Below are positions 18,601-26,670 of a DNA stretch of 64,000 bases, one piece after another (positions within the stretch are counted from its first letter, which is position 1; each line of letters starts with the position of its first letter). The position numbers and the translations under genes were made by a program. This DNA is from Kribbella qitaiheensis (GTDB lineage Bacteria; Actinomycetota; Actinomycetes; Propionibacteriales; Kribbellaceae). A model generated the notes under the pieces. That model was not told the origin of the DNA, searched no databases, and was given only the letters and a program-made list of their open reading frames with translations. Where the stretch lies: contig NZ_CP043661.1 of the NCBI RefSeq assembly GCF_014217565.1, forward strand, positions 6,386,001 to 6,450,000. Direction: 5' to 3'.

Positions 18601-18849
18601 CTGTACGTCCGAGTCGCCCGAGTGCTGGCCGATCGCAGCAAGCGCGACCCCGACGTAACAGCCGGCTATCTGCTCCGGATCCTCCAGCGCGACCAGTACG
18701 ACGAGCGGGCGCACCTGGGACTCGTAGCGGCGTTCCAGGGCAGCGGCGCCCACGGAGAAGCACGCCGGGCCTACCGCACCTACGTGCAGCGAATGACCGA
18801 GCTGGAGGTCGAGCCGGCCCCCTACCCGACCGCCCCGGTCCGCCTTTAA
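15631..18849 (+). CDS. SARP-type giant regulator: MalT-like ATPase, TPRs, C-terminal BTAD
   Basis: This 1072-residue regulator opens with a MalT/LuxR-like STAND ATPase. Walker A is VTVVADAGFGKSTLLGSWAA (residues 30-49), and Walker B is LVLVLDDLHEL with VVASRTAMP as sensor segment. Residues of about 370-810 form a long TPR superhelix (LALNNRGEALLRLGRLDEAI is one repeat). The C-terminus, from VRIECLGGFRVLRAGKPVQL, is an OmpR-like winged helix followed by a BTAD domain (AEASYSGDFLEEDVYADWAA, RRAYRTYVQRMTELEVEPAP). This swaps the usual SARP order, since DNA binding is at the C-terminus. It probably integrates a ligand and ATP signal to activate transcription. GGAAGG lies seven bases before the ATG. 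Its target is unknown and no biosynthetic cluster adjoins. Confidence 0.9.
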   Translation: MPGDGATLQGTVARPRLLALLDEGAQRRLVTVVADAGFGKSTLLGSWAAGRPCAWHTVRAEDRSLVAMVTALAEALRRQVPALSAVLAELQGPRGPDADAEQETRALAYAAVLAEALEQNLNDDLVLVLDDLHELHVHDPAAKLIEGLVRVAPSSLHLVVASRTAMPFGIDRLRGRGQVLEIDATAVAFTVPETAEVLHAVLGEGVEELAEPLQAAVQGWPAATRLAVEALRTVPAAERSIRLRRALRSDGPLYDYLAEEVFSVEPPSVRRLVAAVAVLPRFGAELCQAIGLIDSAETLQQLRTRGLLVSAGEADGYELNPLVRDFATDRLATDDAEITELTLQAGNWFESVGDHRDALACYQAADPAQAARMLAERGHAMVSGGLAEMVVAAVTMLPQELRDGAMDQLEGEARQVLGDWQGAEDCFDRIIEPDGEIPVAIAWRLGLIHHLRGRTDVAIATYRRGRIDGGQPTDEALLQAWWAGAHWLRGEFDDCRKLIEAAHQAAKVSRDDRALAIVHTVLAMLAAVDSDPRGNASHYLRALDHAERAGDLLQSIRIRVNRGSHHIAEGDYTLGLEELDRALELADRAGFAVFRALALNNRGEALLRLGRLDEAIGELEGSRALYQKLESKRVAQPLSVLGEVYRERGDRAMARACFEEAITMADDTKDMQSLVPSLAGLARVLAGEEPERAAELAEIAKQAVAYGPVLGQSSALVALGWVSLHAGDMGEAAAAAEQAAALCRKRRDRAGLADALELLAAADGGAEPLHEVLNIRTELGDPLGQARAELMLSRRTHGPEARDLALRAHKQFLAAGATRYAAAALAAGEETGPAPVRIECLGGFRVLRAGKPVQLGEWPSKKARDLLKILVARRCRPVARVQLLDLLWPDQGESVASPRLSVALSTVRSVLDPGKSYGADHFIGADRATIWLDGERTAVDVEGFLRDARAGLDSNELALCRAAEASYSGDFLEEDVYADWAAGMREEARALYVRVARVLADRSKRDPDVTAGYLLRILQRDQYDERAHLGLVAAFQGSGAHGEARRAYRTYVQRMTELEVEPAPYPTAPVRL

Positions 18850-18882
18850 GGATTTCTGAAGGTCGGTCCGCAGGATCGAGAC

Positions 18883-19248
18883 ATGGCGGCGCCGGTGCAC
18901 AACCCGAGAGTGACCTGTGAGTTCGGGGTGTCGGGGGAGCACGGGCCACACTCGGGCCGGGATTACGGGGCCGAACCGGGTACGCCGGTCAGGGCGACTC
19001 TTGCGGGGGTAGTCGTCCGGACGGGGGGCGACGAGGTCGTGGTCGAGTCGAACGCGATCTGGCACTTCTACGGTCACCTGTCCGAGGTGGAGGTCAGGCA
19101 CGGGGACACGGTGGAGACGGGGGATCGCCTGGGCGTCGCGACGGGACCGCACCTGCACTACGAGGAGCGGATCACGCCGTACCGGCCCGGCGACCACCGC
19201 AGTCCCCGGTTCGACCTCCATCCGAACGCCCGGCTGCCGTCGAAGTAG
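18883..19248 (+). CDS. Small M23-family metallopeptidase domain protein
   Basis: The 121 residues are little more than a LytM/M23 zinc peptidase domain. Motifs present are HSGRDYGAEPGTPVRATLAG (His and Asp zinc ligands), WHFYGHLSEVEV and GPHLHYEERITPY (HxH). Family members cleave peptidoglycan cross-bridges and are normally exported. Here no signal peptide or membrane anchor is visible, which suggests an unrecognised upstream start, a non-secreted role or a stray domain of phage type. It follows the regulator gene by only 33 bases, so it may be read from the same transcript. Confidence 0.8.
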   Translation: MAAPVHNPRVTCEFGVSGEHGPHSGRDYGAEPGTPVRATLAGVVVRTGGDEVVVESNAIWHFYGHLSEVEVRHGDTVETGDRLGVATGPHLHYEERITPYRPGDHRSPRFDLHPNARLPSK

Positions 19249-19364
19249 CAACAGGGGAGAAGTAGTAACGGGGGAGTGGCGTGGGGCGGATCGGCCGTGG
19301 AGGGAGCGGCCGGACCGCTCGGCGTGAGTGCCCTGCGTCGGACGCGGGGCACTACCGTTCAGCG

Positions 19365-19859
19365 ATGATCGCTACTGAGGTCGAGACCGCGCGACTGGCT
19401 CTGTTGCCGTTGCGGGTGGAGTACGCCGAGGAGATGGCCGGCGTACTGGGCGCTCCTGAGCTCTATGAATTCACCGGTGGTGAGCCGCCGACAGTGGCGG
19501 ACCTCACAGCGCGGTACGGGCGCCAGGTGGCTGGACCAGACCGGCCCGGCGAGTACTGGCTCAACTGGGTGCTGCGGTCACTCCAGGACGATGCTCTGGT
19601 GGGCTACGTGCAGGCGACGGTCACCAGCGACGAGGCAGAGATCGCCTGGGTCGTCGGGACGGCCTGGCAGGGCCACGGGTATGCCAAGGAGGCCGCAGCG
19701 GGCCTGGTGAGCTGGCTGGAAGCACACGGCGTACGGCGGATCGTCGCGCATGTCCATCCGGAGCACGGGGCGTCGGCAGCAGTCTCAGCGGCAGCGGGCC
19801 TGAGTCGCACCGAGGTGGTCCAGGACGGCGAGTATCGCTGGGAACGCGACCTGCTGTAA
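19365..19859 (+). CDS. GNAT-family N-acetyltransferase
   Basis: This 164-residue protein resembles the RimJ/RimL-like branch of GNAT enzymes. It starts MIATEVETARLALLPLRVEY, has EIAWVVGTAWQGHGYAKEAA as the acetyl-CoA pyrophosphate-binding motif A, and continues VRRIVAHVHPEHGASAAVSA. The ATG at 19365 gives the family N-terminus; a frame extending left adds 28 unrelated arginine-rich residues. It probably acetylates a small-molecule amine or a protein N-terminus. The substrate is unknown. A bidirectional hairpin separates it from the convergent cold shock gene. Confidence 0.88.
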   Translation: MIATEVETARLALLPLRVEYAEEMAGVLGAPELYEFTGGEPPTVADLTARYGRQVAGPDRPGEYWLNWVLRSLQDDALVGYVQATVTSDEAEIAWVVGTAWQGHGYAKEAAAGLVSWLEAHGVRRIVAHVHPEHGASAAVSAAAGLSRTEVVQDGEYRWERDLL

Positions 19860-19891
19860 CGGGCCGTGGGAGAACTGCAGGGGAAATGAAA

Positions 19892-19915
19892 CAGGCCCGG
19901 CCGAAGCCGGGCCTG
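19892..19915. terminator. Bidirectional hairpin terminator
   Basis: Perfect 10-bp stem CAGGCCCGGC / GCCGGGCCTG with tetraloop CGAA, located between the convergent GNAT and cspA stop codons. It should serve both transcripts. Confidence 0.85.
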
Positions 19916-19933
19916 CTCACGTCATGCGGTGAT

Positions 19934-20137
19934 TCAGAGCGGGCGGACGTTCTCCGCCTGCGGGCCCTTCGGGCCCTGGGTCAGGTCGAACTCGACCTTC
20001 TGGTTCTCATCCAGCGAACGGTAGCCGTCCGTCGTGATCGCCGAGTAGTGCACGAACACGTCGGCGCCGCCGCCGTCCTGCGCGATGAAGCCGAAGCCCT
20101 TTTCGCTGTTGAACCACTTCACTGTTCCGTTAGCCAT
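19934..20137 (-). CDS. Cold shock protein (CspA family)
   Basis: This 67-residue single cold-shock domain protein begins MANGTVKWFNSEKGFGFIAQ. It carries RNP1 (KGFGFI) and RNP2 (DVFVHYSAI) nucleic-acid-binding motifs and ends EFDLTQGPKGPQAENVRPL. It is a small OB-fold RNA chaperone of cytoplasm. The start is the ATG with GGAGCA about seven bases before it; a longer in-frame reading adds a non-family leader. Actinobacterial csp genes often have long 5' leaders, consistent with the 90-odd bases before the next hairpin. Confidence 0.96.
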   Translation of the reverse strand: MANGTVKWFNSEKGFGFIAQDGGGADVFVHYSAITTDGYRSLDENQKVEFDLTQGPKGPQAENVRPL

Positions 20138-20234
20138 GATCTGCTCCTTTGTGGGGCGAGTTGACGAGTCCCGGCGAATACCGGTTCCCGGGCTGCCGAA
20201 CGAGCCCTCCCACATCGGACCAAGGCCCGGAAAT

Positions 20235-20274
20235 GAGAAAACGCCCTGCGGATCACAAACTCCGCGGGCGTCTC
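20235..20274 (-). terminator. Hairpin with T-rich tail upstream of cspA
   Basis: On the minus strand GAGACGCCCGCGG pairs with CCGCAGGGCGT, followed by TTTTCTC. It would terminate minus-strand transcription coming from the MFS remnant before the cspA promoter. Confidence 0.65.
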
Positions 20275-20367
20275 AAAACGAACGTGGAACTGCAAAACTG
20301 CAACCGGAGAAAACGGTAGCACACAATGCCGGGCGAGCTACCGGCAGCACGCACAGCGCGTCGGGGA

Positions 20368-20640
20368 TCACCAGGAGCCGCGATGGTCGGGCACCAGGAA
20401 GGTGAACGGAACGATCAGCAGCAGCACCGCGGCGAAGATCGTGAAGGTGTGCGCTTGGGTGCCGCCGGGGTCGGTGCTGTGCGCGAGCAGCGTGGTGGTG
20501 ATCGAGACCGCGATGATGCCGCCGGACTGACGGAACATCCCGCGCAGCCCGGCGATCGCCGAGATCTGGTCGGGCGCGGACTGCAGGCCGGCGTTGTTCG
20601 AGGCCGGGATCGACAGGTCCGGACACCCGACGACGGATCC
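20368..20640 (-). pseudogene. MFS transporter C-terminal fragment
   Basis: About 90 codons match the last two helices of a DHA2-type MFS permease: IPASNNAGLQSAPDQISAIA, GLRGMFRQSGGIIAVSITTT, then HTFTIFAAVLLLIVPFTFLV and a stop at 20368. The preceding codons do not continue the transporter, so at least 80% of the gene has been lost. It is the first of three adjacent decayed genes. Confidence 0.78.
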
Positions 20641-20752
20641 GGTCGGCGCCCGTAGTACGGGCAGGACCTGCTGGCGATAGTGGTCGGGATCGGCTACCTT
20701 CAACCCAGTAAGTCTATTGATTCAGTGCAGTTTTACGCCTGTGGGGGGCAGC

Positions 20753-21673
20753 ATGACCGAAGGGGAAGCCGGCTGTACGGTGGCGGTGATCGGCGCGGGG
20801 GCCGTCCGCTGGTTGCACGCGAACGTCGACGCCGGGATCAAGCCTTCGACCTTCGTCGCAAGGGCCCGGTACGGCGACTACCTCGCTGACCACCTCGCCG
20901 CCAGCGCAGCCCACTCTGCCGATTCGCTGGAGCGCATCCACGCCCGCGTGACCGCAGTCGACCACGTTGGCCGCCGTGTAGCCCTGCATCTCGACACTGG
21001 CGAGACCCTGGTCGCCGACGCCGCTGTAGTAGCCAGCGGTACGGCGCCTGGCGTCGCTTGGGCTCCTGCGGACTTGCAGACCTCCGACCGCTTCGTCGCG
21101 AACCCATGGCTGCCAGGTGCGCTCGACAACCTGCCCGACGCGGATGTGTTGCTGGTCGGCACCGGGCTCACCGCGATCGACGGGCTGCGGCCGATCACCG
21201 CGCGAGTGTGGAAGCGCCTGTCAGCAGGGGACAAGCAGGAGTTCCTCCGCATCGATGCGCGGACCTGGGATGCGCACCGGTATCGCATGGCGCCGATCAC
21301 CGCGGAACGGCTGGCCGTACTACGCGAGTCCGGGCGGCTCTGCCAGCACACCAGCGAAGTCGTAACAGCCGAGGACACCGGCGACGCCGTCAGGGTGTTG
21401 CTCAGCGACGGCACGGTCATGACGGTCGGTGCCGTGGTCAACTGCACCGGCCCTGTCGGCGACGCCACTGCCGATCCGTTCCTGCGTGGGCTGCTGGCTT
21501 GCGGCCTCGCCAGGGCCGGTGAGGTCGGGCTTGGCCTCGAAACGGCCGATGATGGGCGAGTCCTGGGAGCTACTGGACGTCGTGCGCCGCTCTGGACGCT
21601 CGGAGCCCTGCGACGCGGCAGCCTGTGGGAGTCGACCGCGATGCCGGAGATCCGCTCGCAGGCGCCGACGTAG
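20753..21673 (+). pseudogene. FAD/NAD(P)-binding protein with two in-frame deletions
   Basis: The 306-codon frame reads as a YdhS-like FAD/NAD(P)-binding protein whose intact relatives are much longer. It begins TVAVIGAGA, then jumps within the Rossmann fold to VRWLHANVDAGIKPSTFVAR, missing the rest of the dinucleotide-binding unit. It continues normally through LLVGTGLTAIDG, where a second jump skips to LRPITARVWKRLSAGDKQEF, losing the second Rossmann helix. The C-terminal part (TVGAVVNCTGPVGDATADPF, RAPLWTLGALRRGSLWESTA) is well conserved. Both deletions keep frame, so a 306-residue product could be made but should not bind FAD. I call it a pseudogene. Confidence 0.72.
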
Positions 21674-21679
21674 CGAAGG

Positions 21680-22001
21680 CCGTCGTCGCCCACCTGAGCC
21701 TTCCCGCCGTACGCCGGCAGCTGGATGTCTACGGCCAAGGCCTCACCACGACGGCCGATGCGGCAGCCACCTACAATGAGGCGCTGGGCCGCTTGCTGCG
21801 GTTGCAAGGCGGTGCCGAGGAACTGGTATCGCAGCAGTCGAGGAAGACCCTGACTTCGCAGTGGGGCATGCAGCACTGGCCCTGCTCGGACACGAGTGGG
21901 GCGCAGGCGTTGACGTTGCAGCGGCGCTTGCCAATGCGCAGACTGCCGCAGAGCGTCGCCTGCTCGACGACCGCGACGGAGTCCTGCACCGCACCGCCTG
22001 A
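21680..22001 (+). pseudogene. TPR-protein N-terminal fragment, frameshifted
   Basis: After the flavoprotein relic the plus strand encodes LDVYGQGLTTTADAAATYNE, ALGRLLRLQGGAEELV, then after a frame change AVEEDPDFAVGHAALALLGH, EWGAGVDVAAALANAQTAAE and a stop at 21999-22001. This is the N-terminal part of a tetratricopeptide-repeat protein that begins with an RMLRLE..AEELL...A...DP.FALGHAALA pattern in related actinobacteria. The rest of the gene is gone and the beta-galactosidase gene begins to converge 58 bases later. Confidence 0.6.
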
Positions 22002-22059
22002 GTAAGGAACGAGGATGCGTGACCTGCCAGCCCCCTCGGACTCACCTGTTCCAAGCCGG

Positions 22060-23802
22060 CTACAGCTCGAGCGGTCCCAAGGACGGGCCTGGTACGAAGC
22101 GAGCGGTCGGGTCGGACACTGCATTGAGTTCCAGGACGACGAGTTCGTTGCTGCCGGCCCGGATGATCGGGCCTGGTACGAAGAGGGTCTGCTGCGGACC
22201 GCGGCGCCAGTAGCGGCCCAGACAGAAGCCGTTGATCCACGCCAGACCCTTGCCCCAGGCATCGGTTCGCAGGAAGTGGTCGGTGGCTTCCGCGGCTGAA
22301 AAGCTTGCCCGCCAGGCAGTAGGGCCGACGCCTGGATCGGCGGTGTCCGCCGAGTCCCACAGTCCAGGGACAGCGTCCAGGTCGATGGCGCAGACCGACC
22401 AGTCGGACAACGCCTCCGGACCCAGCCGGATCGGACCGATCAGACCCTTGGGCTCGCCGATCCGCGGGCCGTAATTGACCCGGCCTTGGTCCTCGACGAC
22501 GAGCTCGAGCCGGCCTCGCCCGCGCGGCAGGAAAATGGTCTGATCATGTTGTTCACGGTCGAGGACACCGACCGGGTCCCCGTTCAGGAAGACCAGTGCT
22601 CTGTCCCGTACTTCGGTGACGCTGAGCGCCACGGGACCGTCAACGTCGATCTCCGTCCGGAACAGAGCCAGCCGCGCGGCGAGTTCGTCGAGAGACGGCG
22701 CGGTCTCATGGTCACTCCAGTCACCCCAGCGGCCCGGATTCGCCAGCAGGCGGATCGGTTCACCGAGCGGCACCTCGAACGCCGGTGCCGGTGCGGCCGG
22801 TCGCACGGTCGCGGGTGGAACCTCGGCGTACCGCGAGATCACCTCGCGGAACGCGTCGTACTTCGGAGTCGGGTTGCCGGCCTCGTCCAGCGGAGCGTCG
22901 TAGTCGTAGGACGTGACGGTCGGCCGGTAGACGCCCTTGTCGTTGGCCCCACTGGTCAGGCCGAAGTTCGTTCCACCGTGGAACATGTACACGTTGACCG
23001 ACGCGCCGGTCGCCAGCAACGCGTCCAACTCGGCCGCGGCCTCCGCCACCGAGGTCGTGTGATGCGGACCGCCCCAGTGGTCGAACCAGCCGTCCCAGAA
23101 CTCCATGCACATCAGCGGTCCTGAGGTCTGGTGAGCCCTCAGAGTGCGGAGCCGCTCGGCGCTTCGCGACCCGAAGGATCCCGTTCGCAGTACGCCGTCC
23201 AGACCGCCGGCGGCCAGCATGGCGTCGTTCGGCTGGTCCACCGTCACGAGCGGCACCGTGATGCCCGCCTGCCGGGTGACCTCGACGAGGAACTTCAGGT
23301 ACTCCGGGTCGTCGCCGAACGCGCCGTACTCGTTCTCGACCTGGACCAGCAGCACCGGTCCGCCCTGGTCGACCTGGAGCGGCCGGACGATCCGCAGTAC
23401 CTGCTGCAGGTACTCCTCGACCGCTACCAGGAACTTCTTATCGTACCGGCGGACCCCGACGCCTGGCTCGGCGAAGAGCCAGGCGGGGAGCCCACCGTTG
23501 TCCCATTCCGCACAGATGTAGGGACCTGGGCGGACGATGGCATACATGCCGGCCTCGGCGACCTGCCGCAGGAACGACCCGAGGTCGAGCATCCCCGCGG
23601 TGTCGAACACCCCGCGGACCGGGCTGTGGGCGTTCCAGGGCACGTAGGTCTCGATGGTGTTGAGCCCCATCAGGCGGGCCTTCTCGATCCGGTCCGCCCA
23701 GGACTGCGGGTGGACCCGGAAGTAGTGCAGCGCACCGGACAGGATCCGGAACGGCTCACCGTCGAGCAGGAAATCGGACTCACCGATCGCGAAGTCGGAC
23801 AT
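22060..23802 (-). CDS. GH35 beta-galactosidase
   Basis: This 580-residue protein has a GH35 (beta/alpha)8 barrel. It starts DFLLDGEPFRILSGALHYFR, then YVPWNAHSPVRGVFDTAGML and YAIVRPGPYICAEWDNGGLP. The acid/base Glu lies in LLVQVENEYGAFG and the nucleophile Glu in LMCMEFWDGWFDHWG. C-terminal jelly-roll domains carry LAWINGFCLGRYW. No signal peptide is present, so it should act in the cytoplasm on imported beta-galactosides. It is the last gene of the LacI-controlled operon, after the sugar-binding lipoprotein gene. Confidence 0.94.
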   Translation of the reverse strand: MSDFAIGESDFLLDGEPFRILSGALHYFRVHPQSWADRIEKARLMGLNTIETYVPWNAHSPVRGVFDTAGMLDLGSFLRQVAEAGMYAIVRPGPYICAEWDNGGLPAWLFAEPGVGVRRYDKKFLVAVEEYLQQVLRIVRPLQVDQGGPVLLVQVENEYGAFGDDPEYLKFLVEVTRQAGITVPLVTVDQPNDAMLAAGGLDGVLRTGSFGSRSAERLRTLRAHQTSGPLMCMEFWDGWFDHWGGPHHTTSVAEAAAELDALLATGASVNVYMFHGGTNFGLTSGANDKGVYRPTVTSYDYDAPLDEAGNPTPKYDAFREVISRYAEVPPATVRPAAPAPAFEVPLGEPIRLLANPGRWGDWSDHETAPSLDELAARLALFRTEIDVDGPVALSVTEVRDRALVFLNGDPVGVLDREQHDQTIFLPRGRGRLELVVEDQGRVNYGPRIGEPKGLIGPIRLGPEALSDWSVCAIDLDAVPGLWDSADTADPGVGPTAWRASFSAAEATDHFLRTDAWGKGLAWINGFCLGRYWRRGPQQTLFVPGPIIRAGSNELVVLELNAVSDPTARFVPGPSLGPLEL

Positions 23803-23831
23803 GCGTCTCTTTCTTCAGTACTGCGGGGAGG

Positions 23832-25188
23832 TCAGCCGTTGACCTGGAAGCCTTGCTGATTGCCGTAGCTGACCAAGGCGTCCTGCCAAGCCTTCAGCCC
23901 GGTGTTCAGGTCGGACTTGGACTGGTACGACTTGCCGACCGTGTCACCGAAGATGCTGTTCGCATAGAGCTGGAACGGCAGGTAGCTCCAGTCCTTGACG
24001 ACCGAACCGGCCCGCGCCGGTCAGGACCTGATTGATCTGCTGACCGCCGAAGTAGGCGCTCTTCTTGTCGAGGAACGCGGGATCGGCGAGATCGGCAGTC
24101 GTGGACGGGAAGCCGCCGCTGGCCAGGAACGGCTTCACGCCACCGTCGTGGTTGAGCCACCGGACGAAACCGGCTGCCAGCGCCGGGTTCGCGCTCTGCT
24201 TGAGTACCGATTCGGTGCTGCCGCCGTTCTCCGCGGTGGCCGGCTGACCGTCGTACGTCGGCAGCGGTGCGACCTGCCACTTGCCGGCCCCGGCCTTGAC
24301 CGACGACTCCAGGACGCCCGGCATCCAGGCGCCGATGGCGAGGGAGGCGATGGTGCCGTCCCCGAGCGCCTTGAACCACTCGTCCGACCAGCCCGGGATG
24401 TTCGCGACCAGGCCGCCGGTGACGAGCTGGTTCCAGACGCCGGTCCACTTCTGCGTGCCGGCGTCCTCCAGGTTGACGGTGACGTTCTTACCCGCCGTAC
24501 TGAAGGGCTTGCCGCCGGCCTGCCAGATCATGCTGGTGGCGAAACCCGCGTCGCCGGTGTCGTTGGTCAGGTACTTCTTCGGGTCGGCCGTGTGCAGCTT
24601 CTTGGCCGCGGCGATGTACTCGTCCCAGGTCTTCGGTACGGCGATGGCGTACTTGTCGAAGACCTCCTTGTTGTAGAACAGGGCCATCGGGCCGGAATCC
24701 TGGGGCAGCCCGAAGAGGCCGTCACCGGCATTTACGGCCGTCCAGGTCGACGGTGTGTAAGCGGACTGGAAGGTGTCGAAGCCGTACTGGCGCAGATCGA
24801 CCAGCGAGCCCGGCAAGGCGAACTGCGGCAGCGCCTGGTACTCGATCTGGGCGACGTCCGGCGCGCCGGAGCCGGCCTTGATGACGTTCTGCAGCTTGGT
24901 GTACTGGTCGTTGCCGGTACCGGCGTTGACGTAGTTCACCTTGACGTTCGGATAAGCCTGCTCGAAGGCCTTCACCTGCGCTTCGGCGGACGGCGTCCAG
25001 CTCCAGTAGGTGAGCGTGCCGCCCTTCTCCAGCGCGGCGTTGACGGCATCCGGCGATCCTTGCGCCTGCCCACTGCTGGTGGGGGTCTTGTCGGAGCCGC
25101 CGCAAGCGGCCAGCAGAACCGACGCGGCCGTGACGGCGGCGCCGACGGCGACGAGTCGCCTCAGGCCGTGCCGATGACTGGTCTTCAT
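23832..25188 (-). CDS. ABC sugar-binding lipoprotein (one +1 frameshift as read)
   Basis: An N-terminal lipoprotein signal (VTAASVLLAACGGSDK, lipobox LAAC) leads into a family-1 extracellular solute-binding protein: LTYWSWTPSAEAQVKAFEQA, QDSGPMALFYNKEVFDKYAI, then ALGDGTIASLAIGAWMPGVL. After INQVLTG the frame breaks and coding resumes in the next frame as SVVKDWSYLPFQLYANSIFG, ending FQVNG at 23832. Dropping one G in the minus-strand run GCGGGCCGG (24009-24013 on the plus strand) gives TGAAGSVVKDWS and one continuous protein of about 451 residues. I treat it as one gene with a probable sequencing indel. It delivers an oligosaccharide to the two permeases encoded upstream in the operon. No ATPase gene is present, so a shared MsiK-type ATPase is likely. 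Confidence 0.86.
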
Positions 25189-25219
25189 GGGTGTTCCTTT
25201 CACTGATGAAGGACGAGCG

Positions 25220-26638
25220 CTACGAGCGCGTCCACTGCTGATTTGCTTGCCCGTTGCAGGTCCCGACCGCGACCGGCGTTCCGTTGTCCGTACCGACGGC
25301 CTCGAGGCAGAGCGCCGGGTGGCCGACACTGACGACCGACAGGTCCGCGCGGACATCCCATGCCTGGATCGACGCGCCGGTGCAGTTCTCGATGGTGACC
25401 GGGCTGCCTGCGCTCGATCCATCGCCGCCGATCGTCAGGCACTTGTCGGCGTAGACGGTCAGCTGCTCGGCGGCCGTGTAGTTCCACGACTGGTTGCCGC
25501 CGTTGTTGCAGTCCCACAGATCCAGCGCCGTCCCGGGAGCCGTCGAGAAACCTGGTACGTCGGCACAGCGGCCGCCGGCCACGCTTCGCAGCGGTTCACC
25601 CGGAGGCGCCGGCGGCAGGTTGTTGGACGGCTCCGTTTTGAGCAGTCCCCATCCCCACTGCAACTGCGCGAGACCGCTGCGGCTGTTGACCACGAGGTCC
25701 TTCTCGGCCACCTGGGTGGTCATCGAGTACGAGTCGCCGTTGCGCAGGCCGGGCCAGTAGACGATGCCCATGCCCTGTTCGCGCGCGGTCTGGGTGAGGG
25801 CGCCGAGGTACGCCGTGTACACGTTGCCCTCGTGGTTGCCGTAGTTCAGGCCGATGGTCATCGGTGAGCCGGCTTCGTCGATGATCGTCCGCCAGCCGTA
25901 CGAACCGATCCGGGGCCGCAGGTTCGCCAGCCACGCGGCCTCGGTCGTGTCGGAGGCCCAGAAGCCGTAGAAATGCAGCGAGAGCAGGGTCCCCTTCAGT
26001 TCCGGGGCCGCACCGACGCCGGTGACGTTGTCGTTGTAGCCCGTACCGGAGATGACCACCCGGCCGCGCGGGACGTCCCGGTGCCGTGCCAGCCAGGACG
26101 AGGTGAGACCGACCCACTCGTCGAGGGAGTAGCCGAACGGCTCGTTCATCGGCTCGAAGTACACCCGCGGGTTCTTCGCGTACTTCTTGACCACCGTGTC
26201 CCACATACCGGCGTACGCCGTGGGGTCGTCGACCCGGCCGTCCTTGGCATCGTTCGCCTCCCAGTAGCTGAGGATCACCTTGAAGCCGTTGTTGACGGAG
26301 GCATCGATCGCTGCCTGGTAGGACCGCCACCAGGCGGTCCCGACACTCGACGGATTGATCGGCAGCCGGATCGTGTTGGCCTTCAACTCGTGGCGGAACT
26401 CCAGCACGATGCCGGTGGCCTTGCGGTACGTCGTGGCGTAATCGTCCGCGCTGTCGAGCCCGGACGGGACGACCGCGTCGGACGCGTAGTTGTCGCGCGG
26501 GTCCGCCCAGTTCACGCCCCGGAACTCACTCGTCCCGGCCGGACCGGTACTCGGCGCCGCGGCTGCCGCAGGGATCGCTGCCGTGGTGGTCACCAGGACG
26601 ACCGCGGTCAGGACTCTTCGCCAAACTGCAGTTTTCAT
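25220..26638 (-). CDS. Secreted GH5 endoglycosidase with C-terminal CBM13 (ricin-B)
   Basis: The 472 residues begin with a Sec signal peptide (VLTAVVLVTTTAAIPAAAAA). A GH5-like barrel follows: FRGVNWADPRDNYASD, ANTIRLPINPSSVGTAWW, then VYFEPMNEPFGYSLDEW with the acid/base Glu in NEP. WRTIIDEAGSPMTIGL carries the likely nucleophile Glu. After a Pro-rich linker (NLPPAPPGEP) a beta-trefoil CBM13 follows (GGRCADVPGFSTAPGTALDL, QSWNYTAAEQLTVYADKCLT, ANQQWTRS). It probably hydrolyses an environmental polysaccharide to feed the adjacent importer. Pairing with GH35 hints at a galactan or galactose-bearing substrate, but the GH5 subfamily cannot be assigned by eye. Confidence 0.88.
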   Translation of the reverse strand: MKTAVWRRVLTAVVLVTTTAAIPAAAAAPSTGPAGTSEFRGVNWADPRDNYASDAVVPSGLDSADDYATTYRKATGIVLEFRHELKANTIRLPINPSSVGTAWWRSYQAAIDASVNNGFKVILSYWEANDAKDGRVDDPTAYAGMWDTVVKKYAKNPRVYFEPMNEPFGYSLDEWVGLTSSWLARHRDVPRGRVVISGTGYNDNVTGVGAAPELKGTLLSLHFYGFWASDTTEAAWLANLRPRIGSYGWRTIIDEAGSPMTIGLNYGNHEGNVYTAYLGALTQTAREQGMGIVYWPGLRNGDSYSMTTQVAEKDLVVNSRSGLAQLQWGWGLLKTEPSNNLPPAPPGEPLRSVAGGRCADVPGFSTAPGTALDLWDCNNGGNQSWNYTAAEQLTVYADKCLTIGGDGSSAGSPVTIENCTGASIQAWDVRADLSVVSVGHPALCLEAVGTDNGTPVAVGTCNGQANQQWTRS

Positions 26639-26670
26639 CAGAACTCGGATTCCCTTCACTGATTGACACC

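Noticed and set aside
15631..19248. Antibiotic biosynthetic cluster around the SARP-type regulator
   Set aside because: No synthase, tailoring or resistance genes adjoin. Neighbours are oligoribonuclease, a peptidase domain, an acetyltransferase and a cold shock gene.
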